A stretch of 58,838 nt of DNA from UBA1715 sp045600045 (GTDB lineage: Bacteria; Bacteroidota; Bacteroidia; Bacteroidales; UBA1715). The stretch lies in NCBI GenBank assembly GCA_045600045.1, contig JAZRXD010000037.1, positions 1-58,838 of the forward strand, read 5' to 3'. A program made the translations under genes and the position numbers. Of the stretch, positions 1 through 7,349 are shown piece by piece (within the stretch, counting starts at the first letter, position 1; the number at the start of each line of letters is the position of its first letter). Below the pieces are notes generated by a model, which ran no database searches, was not told the DNA's origin, and saw only the letters and a list, made by a program, of their open reading frames with translations.

Positions 1-78
1 AAAAATCCGAGTTCATAATGGATTGTCTAAGCTAAATAGAATGAAATTTATTGACCAATACTTTTACAACAAAAAGTA

Positions 79-138
79 GGTACTTTTTTGACCATTAAAT
101 AAAAATATTCAAATTTCAGGTACCGTTTTGACCATTAA
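79..138. repeat. Short direct repeat (two 20-bp copies)
   Basis: Copies at 79-98 and 119-138 match at 18 of 20 positions and end in the same TTGACCATTAA, 40 bp apart. The second copy overlaps the 3' end of the broken hepT reading frame. It could be a small local duplication of the end of that gene. No function is visible. Confidence 0.6.
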
Positions 139-464
139 GCCTTCAATTTGTTTTTTCAATATGGGCAAATCCGTTTGAATAGTTTGCCATAAGATAGATG
201 AATGTATTTGATAGTAACCGTGAACAAGTACATGTCGCATTTTTATAATTTGCCCCAGTTGGTATCGGTATGTTTTTCTCTAAAATCCAATGTTAACATA
301 TAAGCTACTTCGCCAATTATTTCAATATTTTTGACGATAGCATAGAACAGGATTTTTTCAGTAGAAATGTTGTCTTGGGATTTATCTTTTATAAATTCAA
401 AGATGTTGTTTGTTGCATAGAGGATGTGTTCAAGTCGTCCTTTGTCTTTTATGACTTCTCTCAT
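109..464 (-). pseudogene. hepT: HepT-like HEPN toxin, frameshifted
   Basis: HepT proteins are small HEPN ribonuclease toxins neutralised by an adjacent MntA nucleotidyltransferase. The first frame (464 to 243) reads like a HepT N-terminus and stops just after TNWGKL. A second frame, shifted by one base near the GGGG run (253-256, minus strand), continues as QIIKMRHVLVHGYYQIH and on to a stop at 109. This second frame holds the HEPN catalytic R-x4-H motif (RHVLVH). Spliced, the product would be about 118 residues, normal for the family. The start overlaps the 3' end of the upstream nucleotidyltransferase, as in intact pairs. One lost base explains the break, so it is a recent pseudogene or a sequencing error. 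Confidence 0.75.
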
Positions 465-746
465 AGATCAGTATTTTATCATGGTTTGCGGATTCTTGGG
501 CAAATGGCAATAAAGAATCTTCTTGAACTAAATCGATTTTTCGCCCAAGTTTTTTTCTAATGTTAAATTTATTTCGGCATATTTCATAAGCGAAATTTGT
601 GCATCGAGTGTGAATTGTACCAAGATGTCAATGTTGCTTTGTGGTGTTTCTTCTCCTCGCGAATAGGAACCAAATATCCATGCTTTCTCTATTGGGTACG
701 GCATCAGGCAATTTTGTATTGTATGTAGGATTTTCGGTTCCCTTTC
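430..746 (-). pseudogene. mntA: MntA-like nucleotidyltransferase antitoxin, frameshifted
   Basis: The frame downstream of 746 contains GSYSRGEETPQSNIDILV, the signature of minimal nucleotidyltransferases (GS...D.D), which AMPylate and silence HepT toxins. The first acidic residue of the usual SDID is Asn here. The frame stops at 528 (TAG). Shifting one base at the seven-A run (minus strand, 550-556) restores GRKIDLVQEDSL and an ending at 430, overlapping the hepT start by 35 bases. The N-terminus is also unclear: an in-frame TGA lies at 747-749 with no good ATG. With the hepT break, the module looks inactivated. Confidence 0.7.
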
Positions 747-843
747 TCAGTTATTTTCAACAAATATATATGTTCTTTTCCATTATTCAAACTAAAAACG
801 AATAGAGCGATGTCATGTGCGACATTGCTCTATTTTTGGGCAT

Positions 844-875
844 AAAAAAAGCCGATTCAAACGAACCGGCTTTTT
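844..875. terminator. Rho-independent terminator, bidirectional
   Basis: GCCGATTC (851-858), an AAAC loop and GAACCGGC (863-870) form an 8-bp stem with one mismatch, which is a G-U pair on the minus strand. A and T runs flank both sides. It ends the lipoprotein gene that stops at 895 on the minus strand. Confidence 0.85.
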
Positions 876-894
876 ATTTGTTGAAAAACAACTA

Positions 895-1446
895 CTATTC
901 AGCAACTTCTGGTTTTTCAGTTGCAATCCAAACTTTAAGAGTCAAATCTGTTTTTGTTTCATCGAAAGAAACGATTTCGAAGAAACCTTGGCATTTTGCA
1001 TTTTTGAATGCAACTGCATTTTTACCATTCAAAACTTTTTTGTCAATTGCAAAGCTTGTTGTTGCGTTTGAGAAATCAGCTTTTTCGAATTTTTTAGGTT
1101 CTGCGCTACCAATTTCTACGAATTTTGTAACAGAGTTTTTGCAAGCTTCTTTTACGATTTCATTTGTAGCTTCTGAACCAGAAATGAAGCTGATTTGATC
1201 AGTAAGTGTGCTGAAACAGAATACTACGTTAGCTTCAGCAGCGTTTTCTGTTAATTGTGCTTTTGTTTGAGCACCATTAGAGAAAGTGTAGAAAGAACCG
1301 TAAGCAGAACTTGCACCACCCATGAAAACTTCTTCTGCAGCTGAGTAATTGTAAAGATCTGTTTCTTGTGGATCATCATTTTCACCACATGCTGCGAATC
1401 CGAATGCTGCTACTAAACCTAGAGCTAAGAATTTTAATTTTTTCAT
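895..1446 (-). CDS. Hypothetical lipoprotein
   Basis: The 183-residue protein starts with MKKLKFLALGLVAAFGFAAC, a clear lipoprotein signal with the modified Cys at residue 20, followed by acidic residues (GENDDPQETD) as is common for Bacteroidota lipoproteins. I recognise no family in the remainder, which alternates short strand-like segments and contains two further Cys. A near-perfect promoter and a terminator flank it, so it is a single-gene unit. The start is fixed by the signal peptide and by the promoter about 45 bp upstream. It probably sits in a membrane facing the periplasm or the surface; its role is unknown. Confidence 0.85.
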   Translation of the reverse strand: MKKLKFLALGLVAAFGFAACGENDDPQETDLYNYSAAEEVFMGGASSAYGSFYTFSNGAQTKAQLTENAAEANVVFCFSTLTDQISFISGSEATNEIVKEACKNSVTKFVEIGSAEPKKFEKADFSNATTSFAIDKKVLNGKNAVAFKNAKCQGFFEIVSFDETKTDLTLKVWIATEKPEVAE

Positions 1447-1490
1447 AATACTTTTTGTTTAAAATGTTAATTAATTAAGTTTTGTTAAGA

Positions 1491-1521
1491 CAAATATACA
1501 TTTTATTTTGGAACAAGCAAA
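1491..1521 (-). promoter_or_regulatory. Bacteroidetes-type promoter of the lipoprotein gene
   Basis: On the minus strand TTTG (1521-1518) and TATATTTG (1498-1491) are separated by 19 bp, an exact match to the Bacteroidetes -33/-7 pattern. The implied leader is about 40 nt. Confidence 0.8.
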
Positions 1522-1544
1522 GTTGGTAGTGTTTTTTTTACAAT

Positions 1545-1960
1545 TTGCCCGAACAATTCTTATACATTATTATTACGTTTTGCGGTGCAAAGAATTTTGC
1601 GAGCTATTCACTATGGTTTTGTAAAATATTTGTACCTATTGGATGTTCCTTTCTTCCAATAGCTGAAGAAAGGAACCAAAGAAAGCCACCGCTGGACCTG
1701 CTTCGCTATTTTTTTGCTACGTTCGCTAAAAAAAGACTATGAGTTGCTCCGTAAACTCCGCAACAATCGTCTTTTTCTTAACGCATCGCTTCGCAAAAAA
1801 TCTTAACGTGCGCGGCTCATGCGGGATTCGTCGTGTTTTTATACGAAATTCTTTTTTCAAAGAATGACACATTTCATAAGACGATTAAGATGCGGCGTCG
1901 CAGGCGTTTTTTGTTACTTTTTTGTCGCAGAAGACAAAAAAGTAAGGATGGAAGAGAGAA
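1545..1960. repeat. Non-coding intergenic block with two perfect inverted repeats
   Basis: This stretch of the 645-bp gap holds no convincing gene. It contains an 11-bp perfect inverted repeat, TTCCTTTCTTC (1646-1656) with GAAGAAAGGAA (1665-1675), and a 13-bp one, TTACTTTTTTGTC (1914-1926) with GACAAAAAAGTAA (1933-1945). The second occurs again at 50511-50542. The middle is richer in GC than its surroundings. It resembles a dispersed intergenic element. Confidence 0.6.
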
Positions 1961-2017
1961 GATAACGTACAGGGTATCGATAATTTTTATTCCCTATCTT
2001 CAAAAAAACAAATTCTT

Positions 2018-2048
2018 TTTGTTTTTCAAAAACAATCCCCTATATTTG
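2018..2048 (+). promoter_or_regulatory. Promoter of the T9SS protein gene at 2093
   Basis: TTTG (2018-2021), a 19-bp spacer and TATATTTG (2041-2048) match the Bacteroidetes promoter pattern. The implied leader is about 40 nt and A-rich just before the ATG. Confidence 0.85.
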
Positions 2049-2092
2049 CGTAGTTAAAAAAAATATCAAAGTTTAATTAAAAACAAAAAATT

Positions 2093-3310
2093 ATGAAAAA
2101 AGTATTTTTACTATTAGGTTCAGCCCTTTGCGGTTTGGCTGCTATTGCTGATCCTTGGACACTTGATGAATCAACTGGCGAGCTTGCTATTCCTTGGAAC
2201 TCGTATGGAACGAAAGATGCTACTGGTACTTCAATCCAATGGCAAGGTGGTGAGGCTAATGTATTGCCAAATGCTGTTGACGAAGCAACAGGCAACACTT
2301 CATGGACTCCACAAGTAGGTGATAAATTTATGGTTACTTTGACTGGTGTTTGCGACCACACAGGTAAATTGCAAAGTTTTATAATTGACGAACGTAAAGA
2401 AGCTAACTATTGGTCGGATTTGACAGAGGGTGCTACTTGCGGTGAAGTTGACGTAGTTGAAGGCGAACCTTTCACAATGGAAGTTGTATTTAACCTTACA
2501 AATGTTGATCATCAATCTCAAGATGGTGAAGCTGGTGCAAAAGGTGATCCTGTAGAAGGTGGTTTGAGCGTTCCTGATTTGGTTTTCGGTTACGTATATC
2601 CAGGAACTTCTGAAGATGAAGGTTTTGCAACCACTCCTGTTATTATCTCAAATGCAAAACTTGAGATTCTTTATGCAGAACCAATGGACTATGAAAATCC
2701 ATTTGAATTAGCTTACAAAGGTGTAGCTGATGATCCTGCTGCTGGTTACAAATATCAAGGAATGGTTGCTTCTACAGCTACAGCTGCTGCTGTTGGTCAA
2801 TTTGTTAACGTAAAATTCGAAGGTACTGCAAGAGCTGATGTCAACACTCTTATGTATGCTTTGGTTGACGGTTCAAAAGATGCTAATTGGTGGACTCCTG
2901 TAACTGGTGAAGAAATGCCTTCAGTTAAAGCTAACATCAAAACTGGCGACAAAGTTTCTCTTGAATTTTCAGTTCCTGTAACTGTTGCAACTGCATCATC
3001 TACTCCTGCATTCAACGATGTATTCTTGGCTAATGCTCCAGATAAAGCTATGTCAGTTGTATTCGAAAACTACTCACTTACTTCTGATGTAACTGCAACT
3101 GCTAAATACGATGCTCCAAAATTAGCTGTAGAAGAAGTTGCTGCTGTAAACTTCGAAAACGGTGTAATCTACTCTTCTTCAATCGTTGTTTACAACGTTG
3201 CAGGTCAAGTAGTTGCAACTGCTGCTAACGAATTTGCAATCAACTCATTGGAAGCTGGTGTTTACTTTGCAAAAACTGCAGAAGGAACAGTTTCTTTCCA
3301 AGTAAAATAA
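2093..3310 (+). CDS. T9SS-exported protein with repeated beta-sandwich-like modules
   Basis: The 405-residue protein has a signal peptide (residues 1-19, ending AIAD). Two related modules of about 150 residues follow (around 20-185 and 200-325); both carry aromatic-rich NYWSD or NWWTP segments typical of carbohydrate-binding folds. The last 60 residues (SSSIVVYNVAGQVVATA to the final SFQVK) are a type IX secretion sorting domain, so the protein should cross the outer membrane. The gene stands alone between its own promoter and a strong terminator. The protein encoded at 7350-8789 resembles it in the WW-containing module and in the sorting domain. Ligand unknown; polysaccharide binding is an inference. 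Confidence 0.85.
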   Translation: MKKVFLLLGSALCGLAAIADPWTLDESTGELAIPWNSYGTKDATGTSIQWQGGEANVLPNAVDEATGNTSWTPQVGDKFMVTLTGVCDHTGKLQSFIIDERKEANYWSDLTEGATCGEVDVVEGEPFTMEVVFNLTNVDHQSQDGEAGAKGDPVEGGLSVPDLVFGYVYPGTSEDEGFATTPVIISNAKLEILYAEPMDYENPFELAYKGVADDPAAGYKYQGMVASTATAAAVGQFVNVKFEGTARADVNTLMYALVDGSKDANWWTPVTGEEMPSVKANIKTGDKVSLEFSVPVTVATASSTPAFNDVFLANAPDKAMSVVFENYSLTSDVTATAKYDAPKLAVEEVAAVNFENGVIYSSSIVVYNVAGQVVATAANEFAINSLEAGVYFAKTAEGTVSFQVK

Positions 3311-3336
3311 TTGAGATAAATTAAATCAATTATACG

Positions 3337-3369
3337 GAACCCTCGCCCTACGGCGGGGGTTCTTTTTTT
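3337..3369 (+). terminator. Rho-independent terminator
   Basis: GAACCCTCGCC (3337-3347) pairs with GGCGGGGGTTC (3352-3362) with one G-U pair, followed by seven T. It ends the gene that stops at 3310. Confidence 0.92.
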
Positions 3370-3386
3370 ATTTAAAATAAAAGCGT

Positions 3387-4424
3387 ATGGCAAGAAATGT
3401 GAGATTTTATATATTGGCAATCCTGCTTGTGGTTTTGGGCGGTTGTAAAAAAGAATATATCTACAACACGTATGTAACCAATGTTGATAGTATTTATACA
3501 AGTTATTACTATCAAATGGTGTTGCTTGAACAACAAGAAATCACCGACGACATACGTCCTGTTTTTTTGCAAAAAGGCGATACCGTTGGTGTGTTTGCCA
3601 TTTCCAATGCTGTTACCAAATCGGAAATGGAGTCAGGTATAGCAAAATTAAAAAGTTGGGGGTTGGAAGTTATTGAAGCCGATAATTTGTATAACAAAGA
3701 TGGTAGATACGCCGGAACCCAAAGTGAACGAATTGCAGGTTTTCAGAAACTATTGGATAATCCAAACATCAAGGCATTGCTCGCCGCACGTGGAGGATAT
3801 GGTGCCGTTCAAGTGCTTCCGTATTTGGATTTTTCGCCAATGGAACAACATCCGAAATGGATAGTTGGATTTAGCGATGTAACTGCTTTGCTTGTGGCTT
3901 TGAACAATCGTGGTTTCGAGACAATCCACGGACCTATGGTGCAGAATTTTTCCGATGCCGAAAGTGTTGAAAGTTTACGTAAGGCATTGTTCGGAGAATT
4001 GCGGACAATTTCTATTCCGAGAAATAAAAATTGTATTGAAGGAAGTGCCGAAGGCCGTTTGGTTGGAGGAAATTTGTCAATAATTTATAGTATGGGTGGC
4101 ACTTTATACGATTTAAATGTAAAAAATGCGATTTTGTTAATCGAAGATACCGGTGAAGCCAATTATGCAGTTGACAGAATGCTTGCAAATTTGAAGTTGA
4201 GTGGTAAATTAGATAGCATAAAAGGAGTTGTAGTCGGTGATTTTAATACATCGGTCGGAAGCGACAGACCTTTGGACGAAATAATCCACACGTATTTCGA
4301 CGATTTAAGAGTTCCGATTGTTTACGGGGCTCCAATTGGCCACAACACAAAAAATAACGCCGTATATTTAGGGAAAACGGTCCAAATAAAGGTTGATTCA
4401 GAAACGGCAACGATAGAATATTGA
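3387..4424 (+). CDS. LD-carboxypeptidase-like lipoprotein (peptidase S66)
   Basis: The 345-residue protein belongs to the LdcA/MccF family (S66), which cleaves the L,D-bond of muropeptide tetrapeptides or related substrates. A lipoprotein signal ends in VLGGC (Cys20). An extra segment of about 35 residues precedes the catalytic domain. Family landmarks are intact: ARGGYG (134-139), nucleophile Ser163 in GFSD, HGP at 181, Glu253 in LLIEDTGE and His319 in GAPIGH. LdcA is usually cytoplasmic in Gram-negatives, so membrane anchoring in the periplasm or at the surface suggests work on external or periplasmic muropeptides (inference). The ATG lies just after the previous terminator and no clear promoter box is visible. 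Confidence 0.9.
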   Translation: MARNVRFYILAILLVVLGGCKKEYIYNTYVTNVDSIYTSYYYQMVLLEQQEITDDIRPVFLQKGDTVGVFAISNAVTKSEMESGIAKLKSWGLEVIEADNLYNKDGRYAGTQSERIAGFQKLLDNPNIKALLAARGGYGAVQVLPYLDFSPMEQHPKWIVGFSDVTALLVALNNRGFETIHGPMVQNFSDAESVESLRKALFGELRTISIPRNKNCIEGSAEGRLVGGNLSIIYSMGGTLYDLNVKNAILLIEDTGEANYAVDRMLANLKLSGKLDSIKGVVVGDFNTSVGSDRPLDEIIHTYFDDLRVPIVYGAPIGHNTKNNAVYLGKTVQIKVDSETATIEY

Positions 4425-4457
4425 GAAATTCCAACTTCGCGTTCTCAATTAAAATAG

Positions 4458-4465
4458 TATTTTTG
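4458..4465 (+). promoter_or_regulatory. -7 box of the MATE transporter gene
   Basis: TATTTTTG matches the TAnnTTTG -7 element, 20 bp before the ATG at 4486. No TTTG lies at the usual -33 distance. A GGTAGG stretch precedes the start codon. Confidence 0.5.
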
Positions 4466-4485
4466 CGGCACAATCAAGTGGTAGG

Positions 4486-5880
4486 ATGGGAAAAGAATTG
4501 TGCGAAGCAACCGATAATCGTGATGCGATAGATTTTGCAAATGAACCAGTGGGGCAATTGTTCCGCCGGATGCTTGTTCCTACACTTATAGGAATGGTTT
4601 CTATCGTTGTTCTCAATTTTACCGACGGAGCGTTTATAGGTCATGGTGTGGGTAGCGAAGCTCTTGCTGCGATAAATATAGCAGCTCCGATTTTTAATAT
4701 TCTTACAGGAATAGGGCTAATGTTCGGCATTGGTTGTTCCGTTGTCGCGAGCATACATCTTTCACGAGGTAAGAAAAAGGCGGCAAACATCAACATCACG
4801 CAGGCACTTATTGGCAGTGTTGGTTTTGCACTTGCGGTGAGTATTTTTATTTTGACGGATTTGCCAAGAACATGCCGTTTGTTCGGAAGTAGCGAACGAC
4901 TTATTCCACTTGCGGGCAGTTATTTAAAATGGATTGCCTGGGCTGAGCCAATTATTATGCTTGACATGGTTTGTCGGTTTCTTGTTCGTCTTGACGGCAG
5001 TCCTAAATTGGCGATGTTATGTTCTTTGTTTGCGTCGTTGCTTAATATTTTTCTTGATTGGCTTTTCATATTTCCTTTGGGATGGGGATTAGAGGGTGCT
5101 GCAATTGCCACAAGCTTTTCTTTTTCATTGTCAGGTTTGGTTCAATTTGCCTACATGATTTGGTTTAGTAAAACATTGAATTTGTATAGATTACGATTAT
5201 CAATCAAATCTTTATTGCTTTCAATTCGAAACATTGGTTATCAAATACGAATGGGATTTTCGGCTATGCTTGGCGAAGTGTCGGTTAGTGGAAGTATCAT
5301 TGTCGGGAATTATGTGTTTATCGATTACCTTGGAGAATCGGGCGTTGCTGCGTATAGTGTGGCGTGTTATTGTTTTCCATTTATTTTTATGATGGCCAAT
5401 GCGATAGTGCAATCAGCACAGCCAATAGTTAGTTATGCTTATGGAGCAGATAATTATCAACGTTTGGGAGATTCGTATAGACAGATGATACTTTGGGCAT
5501 TGGGAGCAGGAATTGTTATGAGTGTTTTAATGTATGTTGGAGCTCCATTTGTTACGCAATTATTTATGTCGGCATCGGAGCCTGCTTTTTCTATTTGTGT
5601 CGAAGGTTTGCCGTATTATGGAATAGGGATTTTTTTCGCCACAATAAACATTGTGTTGATAGGCTATCTACAAAGTATTGAACGATCATTTCAAGCAACA
5701 ATTTATACGTTGTTGCGAGGTTTTATATTCGTAATTCCAAGTTTTATTGTTTTGCCAATTTTTATGGGAACAATAGGATTGTGGTTAGCTATTCCTGCGG
5801 CAGAATTGTTCACGTTATTCGTCATCGTCGTTGCTGTCGTCGTCAACCGTAATAGGATCTTCTTTTCCGGCAACAAGTAA
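4486..5880 (+). CDS. MATE family efflux transporter
   Basis: The 464-residue polytopic protein has about 12 hydrophobic segments in two similar halves. Its N-terminus reads PVGQLFRRMLVPTLIGMVSI followed by ADGAFIG-like FTDGAFIGHGVG, typical of the MATE drug/sodium antiporter family. Length is normal. Its substrate cannot be read from sequence. The last 66 bp overlap the 3' end of the convergent rsmI gene, so the end LFVIVVAVVVNRNRIF is written on the complement of the acidic rsmI tail. It is probably monocistronic, with its own -7 box. Confidence 0.93.
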   Translation: MGKELCEATDNRDAIDFANEPVGQLFRRMLVPTLIGMVSIVVLNFTDGAFIGHGVGSEALAAINIAAPIFNILTGIGLMFGIGCSVVASIHLSRGKKKAANINITQALIGSVGFALAVSIFILTDLPRTCRLFGSSERLIPLAGSYLKWIAWAEPIIMLDMVCRFLVRLDGSPKLAMLCSLFASLLNIFLDWLFIFPLGWGLEGAAIATSFSFSLSGLVQFAYMIWFSKTLNLYRLRLSIKSLLLSIRNIGYQIRMGFSAMLGEVSVSGSIIVGNYVFIDYLGESGVAAYSVACYCFPFIFMMANAIVQSAQPIVSYAYGADNYQRLGDSYRQMILWALGAGIVMSVLMYVGAPFVTQLFMSASEPAFSICVEGLPYYGIGIFFATINIVLIGYLQSIERSFQATIYTLLRGFIFVIPSFIVLPIFMGTIGLWLAIPAAELFTLFVIVVAVVVNRNRIFFSGNK

Positions 5881-6525
5881 CACAAATTCGCCTTTTGGCT
5901 GTTTCTTTTGGAAATGTTCTATAACAGTGTCGATGGAGCCACGCACTACTTCTTGATATACTTTTGATATTTCGCGTACAACAGCCACATTTCTTTCGCC
6001 TATGAATTCCTTTATCTGCCCCAAAGTTTTAACAATTCTATGAGGCGATTCATAAAAAATGATAGTGCGAGTTTCGTCTTTTAGATTTACCAAACGGGTT
6101 TGGCGTCCTTTTTTGTGTGGTAAAAATCCTTCGAAACAAAAACGGTCTGTTGTGAAGCCACTCATTACCAAAGCTGGCACAAAAGCCGTTGCACCTGGCA
6201 GACATTCAACTTCAATTCCATTTTCAATGCAATTTTTTGTAATAAGATAACCCGGGTCGGAAATCGAAGGTGTTCCAGCATCGGAAACCAATGCGGTGAG
6301 AGTGTTTTCTCGGATTATATCGAGTGTTTTATCGAGAGTGGCGTGTTCGTTGAATTTATGATGCGCCATCAATTTATTTTCTATTCCGAAGTGTTTAAGT
6401 AAATTTCCTGATGTGCGAGTGTCCTCGGCAAGAATCAAGTCTGCAGATTTAAGCACTTCTACAGCTCGAAATGTCATATCCTGTAGGTTTCCCACAGGTG
6501 TTGGAACAACAATCAATTTTCCCAT
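5815..6525 (-). CDS. rsmI: 16S rRNA (cytidine-1402-2'-O)-methyltransferase
   Basis: RsmI 2'-O-methylates C1402 in the decoding centre of 16S rRNA using SAM. The 236-residue protein begins GKLIVVPTPVGNLQDMT and contains AEDTRTSGNLLKHF and SDAGTPSISDPG, all RsmI hallmarks, then FYESPHR and REISKVYQE. Length is slightly short of the usual 270-290 because the common C-terminal extension is missing; the tail is a run of Asp/Asn (VDDDSNDDDE). It starts 2 bp after the stop of the gene at 6528-7196, so both are probably one operon. The tail overlaps the MATE gene on the other strand. Confidence 0.96.
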   Translation of the reverse strand: MGKLIVVPTPVGNLQDMTFRAVEVLKSADLILAEDTRTSGNLLKHFGIENKLMAHHKFNEHATLDKTLDIIRENTLTALVSDAGTPSISDPGYLITKNCIENGIEVECLPGATAFVPALVMSGFTTDRFCFEGFLPHKKGRQTRLVNLKDETRTIIFYESPHRIVKTLGQIKEFIGERNVAVVREISKVYQEVVRGSIDTVIEHFQKKQPKGEFVLLVAGKEDPITVDDDSNDDDE

Positions 6526-6527
6526 TT

Positions 6528-7196
6528 CTATAAAAATCTACGTTCAACTATTTGGAGAAATTCCTCAACTTCCTTCTTTTCGTAGTCCCAATCAAAATTT
6601 TTCTGGAGATAAGCTAAAGCATCTGAAAAACTTTTACAATCGTTCAAAATGCCGACTGTGCGGACAAACAATTCTTGGTCTTTGTTGAACAACTCCAAGC
6701 GAAATCGGAATCGGTCGTTTATGCCTATCGCACTCATTATTTCTTTGATAGGAGTCATTCCCAATTTGCTACCAAGATCGGCTGCTTGTTTTGGTGCAAA
6801 AATCTCTTGCTTGCGTTCCGGTTCGGGAGTTTCTGCTTTTTGAGGTTCTGTGGGAGTTTCTAATTGTTTTTCATCAACTTCAAACAGAATTTCCGGTTCT
6901 TGTGGAACTTCTTCCTCTTTTCCCTCTGGTTCCGAAATAGGTTCAGTAACTTCTTCCACTGTTTGGATTTCCTCGGTTTTTGGTTGTTCCGTTTGTTCTT
7001 CAACAACTTCTTCGACTTTACTTGGTGTTTCTTCTGGACTGTTTTTTACTTGGGTAAGTAAATCGTACAATGTGCTTGTTTTTTGGCGAAGAATATCCAA
7101 TTCTATTGTTGGAACTGTTGAAAGTGAAGAATACGAAACTGTATAAGAATCAATTTCCTTCACAAGTTTTTGAATTTCGGCAAGAGTATTTTCCAT
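6528..7196 (-). CDS. Hypothetical acidic protein with conserved C-terminal helical domain
   Basis: The protein is 222 residues if read from MENTLAEIQ. A longer frame reaches 7268, but the -7 box at 7220-7213 would lie inside it, so 7196 is preferred. The N-terminal 45 residues are helical; a middle of about 90 residues is dominated by Glu, Pro and Thr and is probably disordered. The last 90 residues (SKLGMTPIKEIMSAIGINDR to the end) form a compact domain that I recall from uncharacterised Bacteroidota proteins with a 'hypothetical' label. No signal peptide is seen, so it is likely cytoplasmic. It precedes rsmI in an operon. Function unknown. Confidence 0.85.
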   Translation of the reverse strand: MENTLAEIQKLVKEIDSYTVSYSSLSTVPTIELDILRQKTSTLYDLLTQVKNSPEETPSKVEEVVEEQTEQPKTEEIQTVEEVTEPISEPEGKEEEVPQEPEILFEVDEKQLETPTEPQKAETPEPERKQEIFAPKQAADLGSKLGMTPIKEIMSAIGINDRFRFRLELFNKDQELFVRTVGILNDCKSFSDALAYLQKNFDWDYEKKEVEEFLQIVERRFL

Positions 7197-7212
7197 AGAA
7201 AATGATTTTGTA

Positions 7213-7220
7213 CAAATGTA
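7213..7220 (-). promoter_or_regulatory. -7 box setting the start of the 6528-7196 gene
   Basis: TACATTTG on the minus strand fits TAnnTTTG and lies 16 bp before the ATG at 7196. The leader would be about 10 nt, which excludes the longer in-frame start at 7268. Confidence 0.6.
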
Positions 7221-7297
7221 ATTTTTTAATTCGTAAAACGAAATTATGGACAAGGAATAACGAAACACTAAATATTGAACTTATAACTCAAAAAAGA

Positions 7298-7326
7298 AAA
7301 GCCCTTCCGAATTTCGGAAAGGCTTT
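7298..7326 (-). terminator. Rho-independent terminator
   Basis: AAAGCCCTTCCGA (7298-7310) and TCGGAAAGGCTTT (7314-7326) form a 13-bp stem with one mismatch. On the minus strand it follows the gene at 7350-8789 and is trailed by a T-rich run. Confidence 0.85.
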
Positions 7327-7349
7327 CCCGTGGTAGCTGTTTTTTCAAG

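Noticed and set aside
815..1198. 127-residue plus-strand open frame
   Set aside because: Antisense to the lipoprotein gene, which has a signal peptide, promoter and terminator; no start signals of its own.
1833..2057. 74-residue Arg/Lys-rich plus-strand frame
   Set aside because: Lies over an inverted repeat and the promoter of the 2093 gene; no ribosome site.
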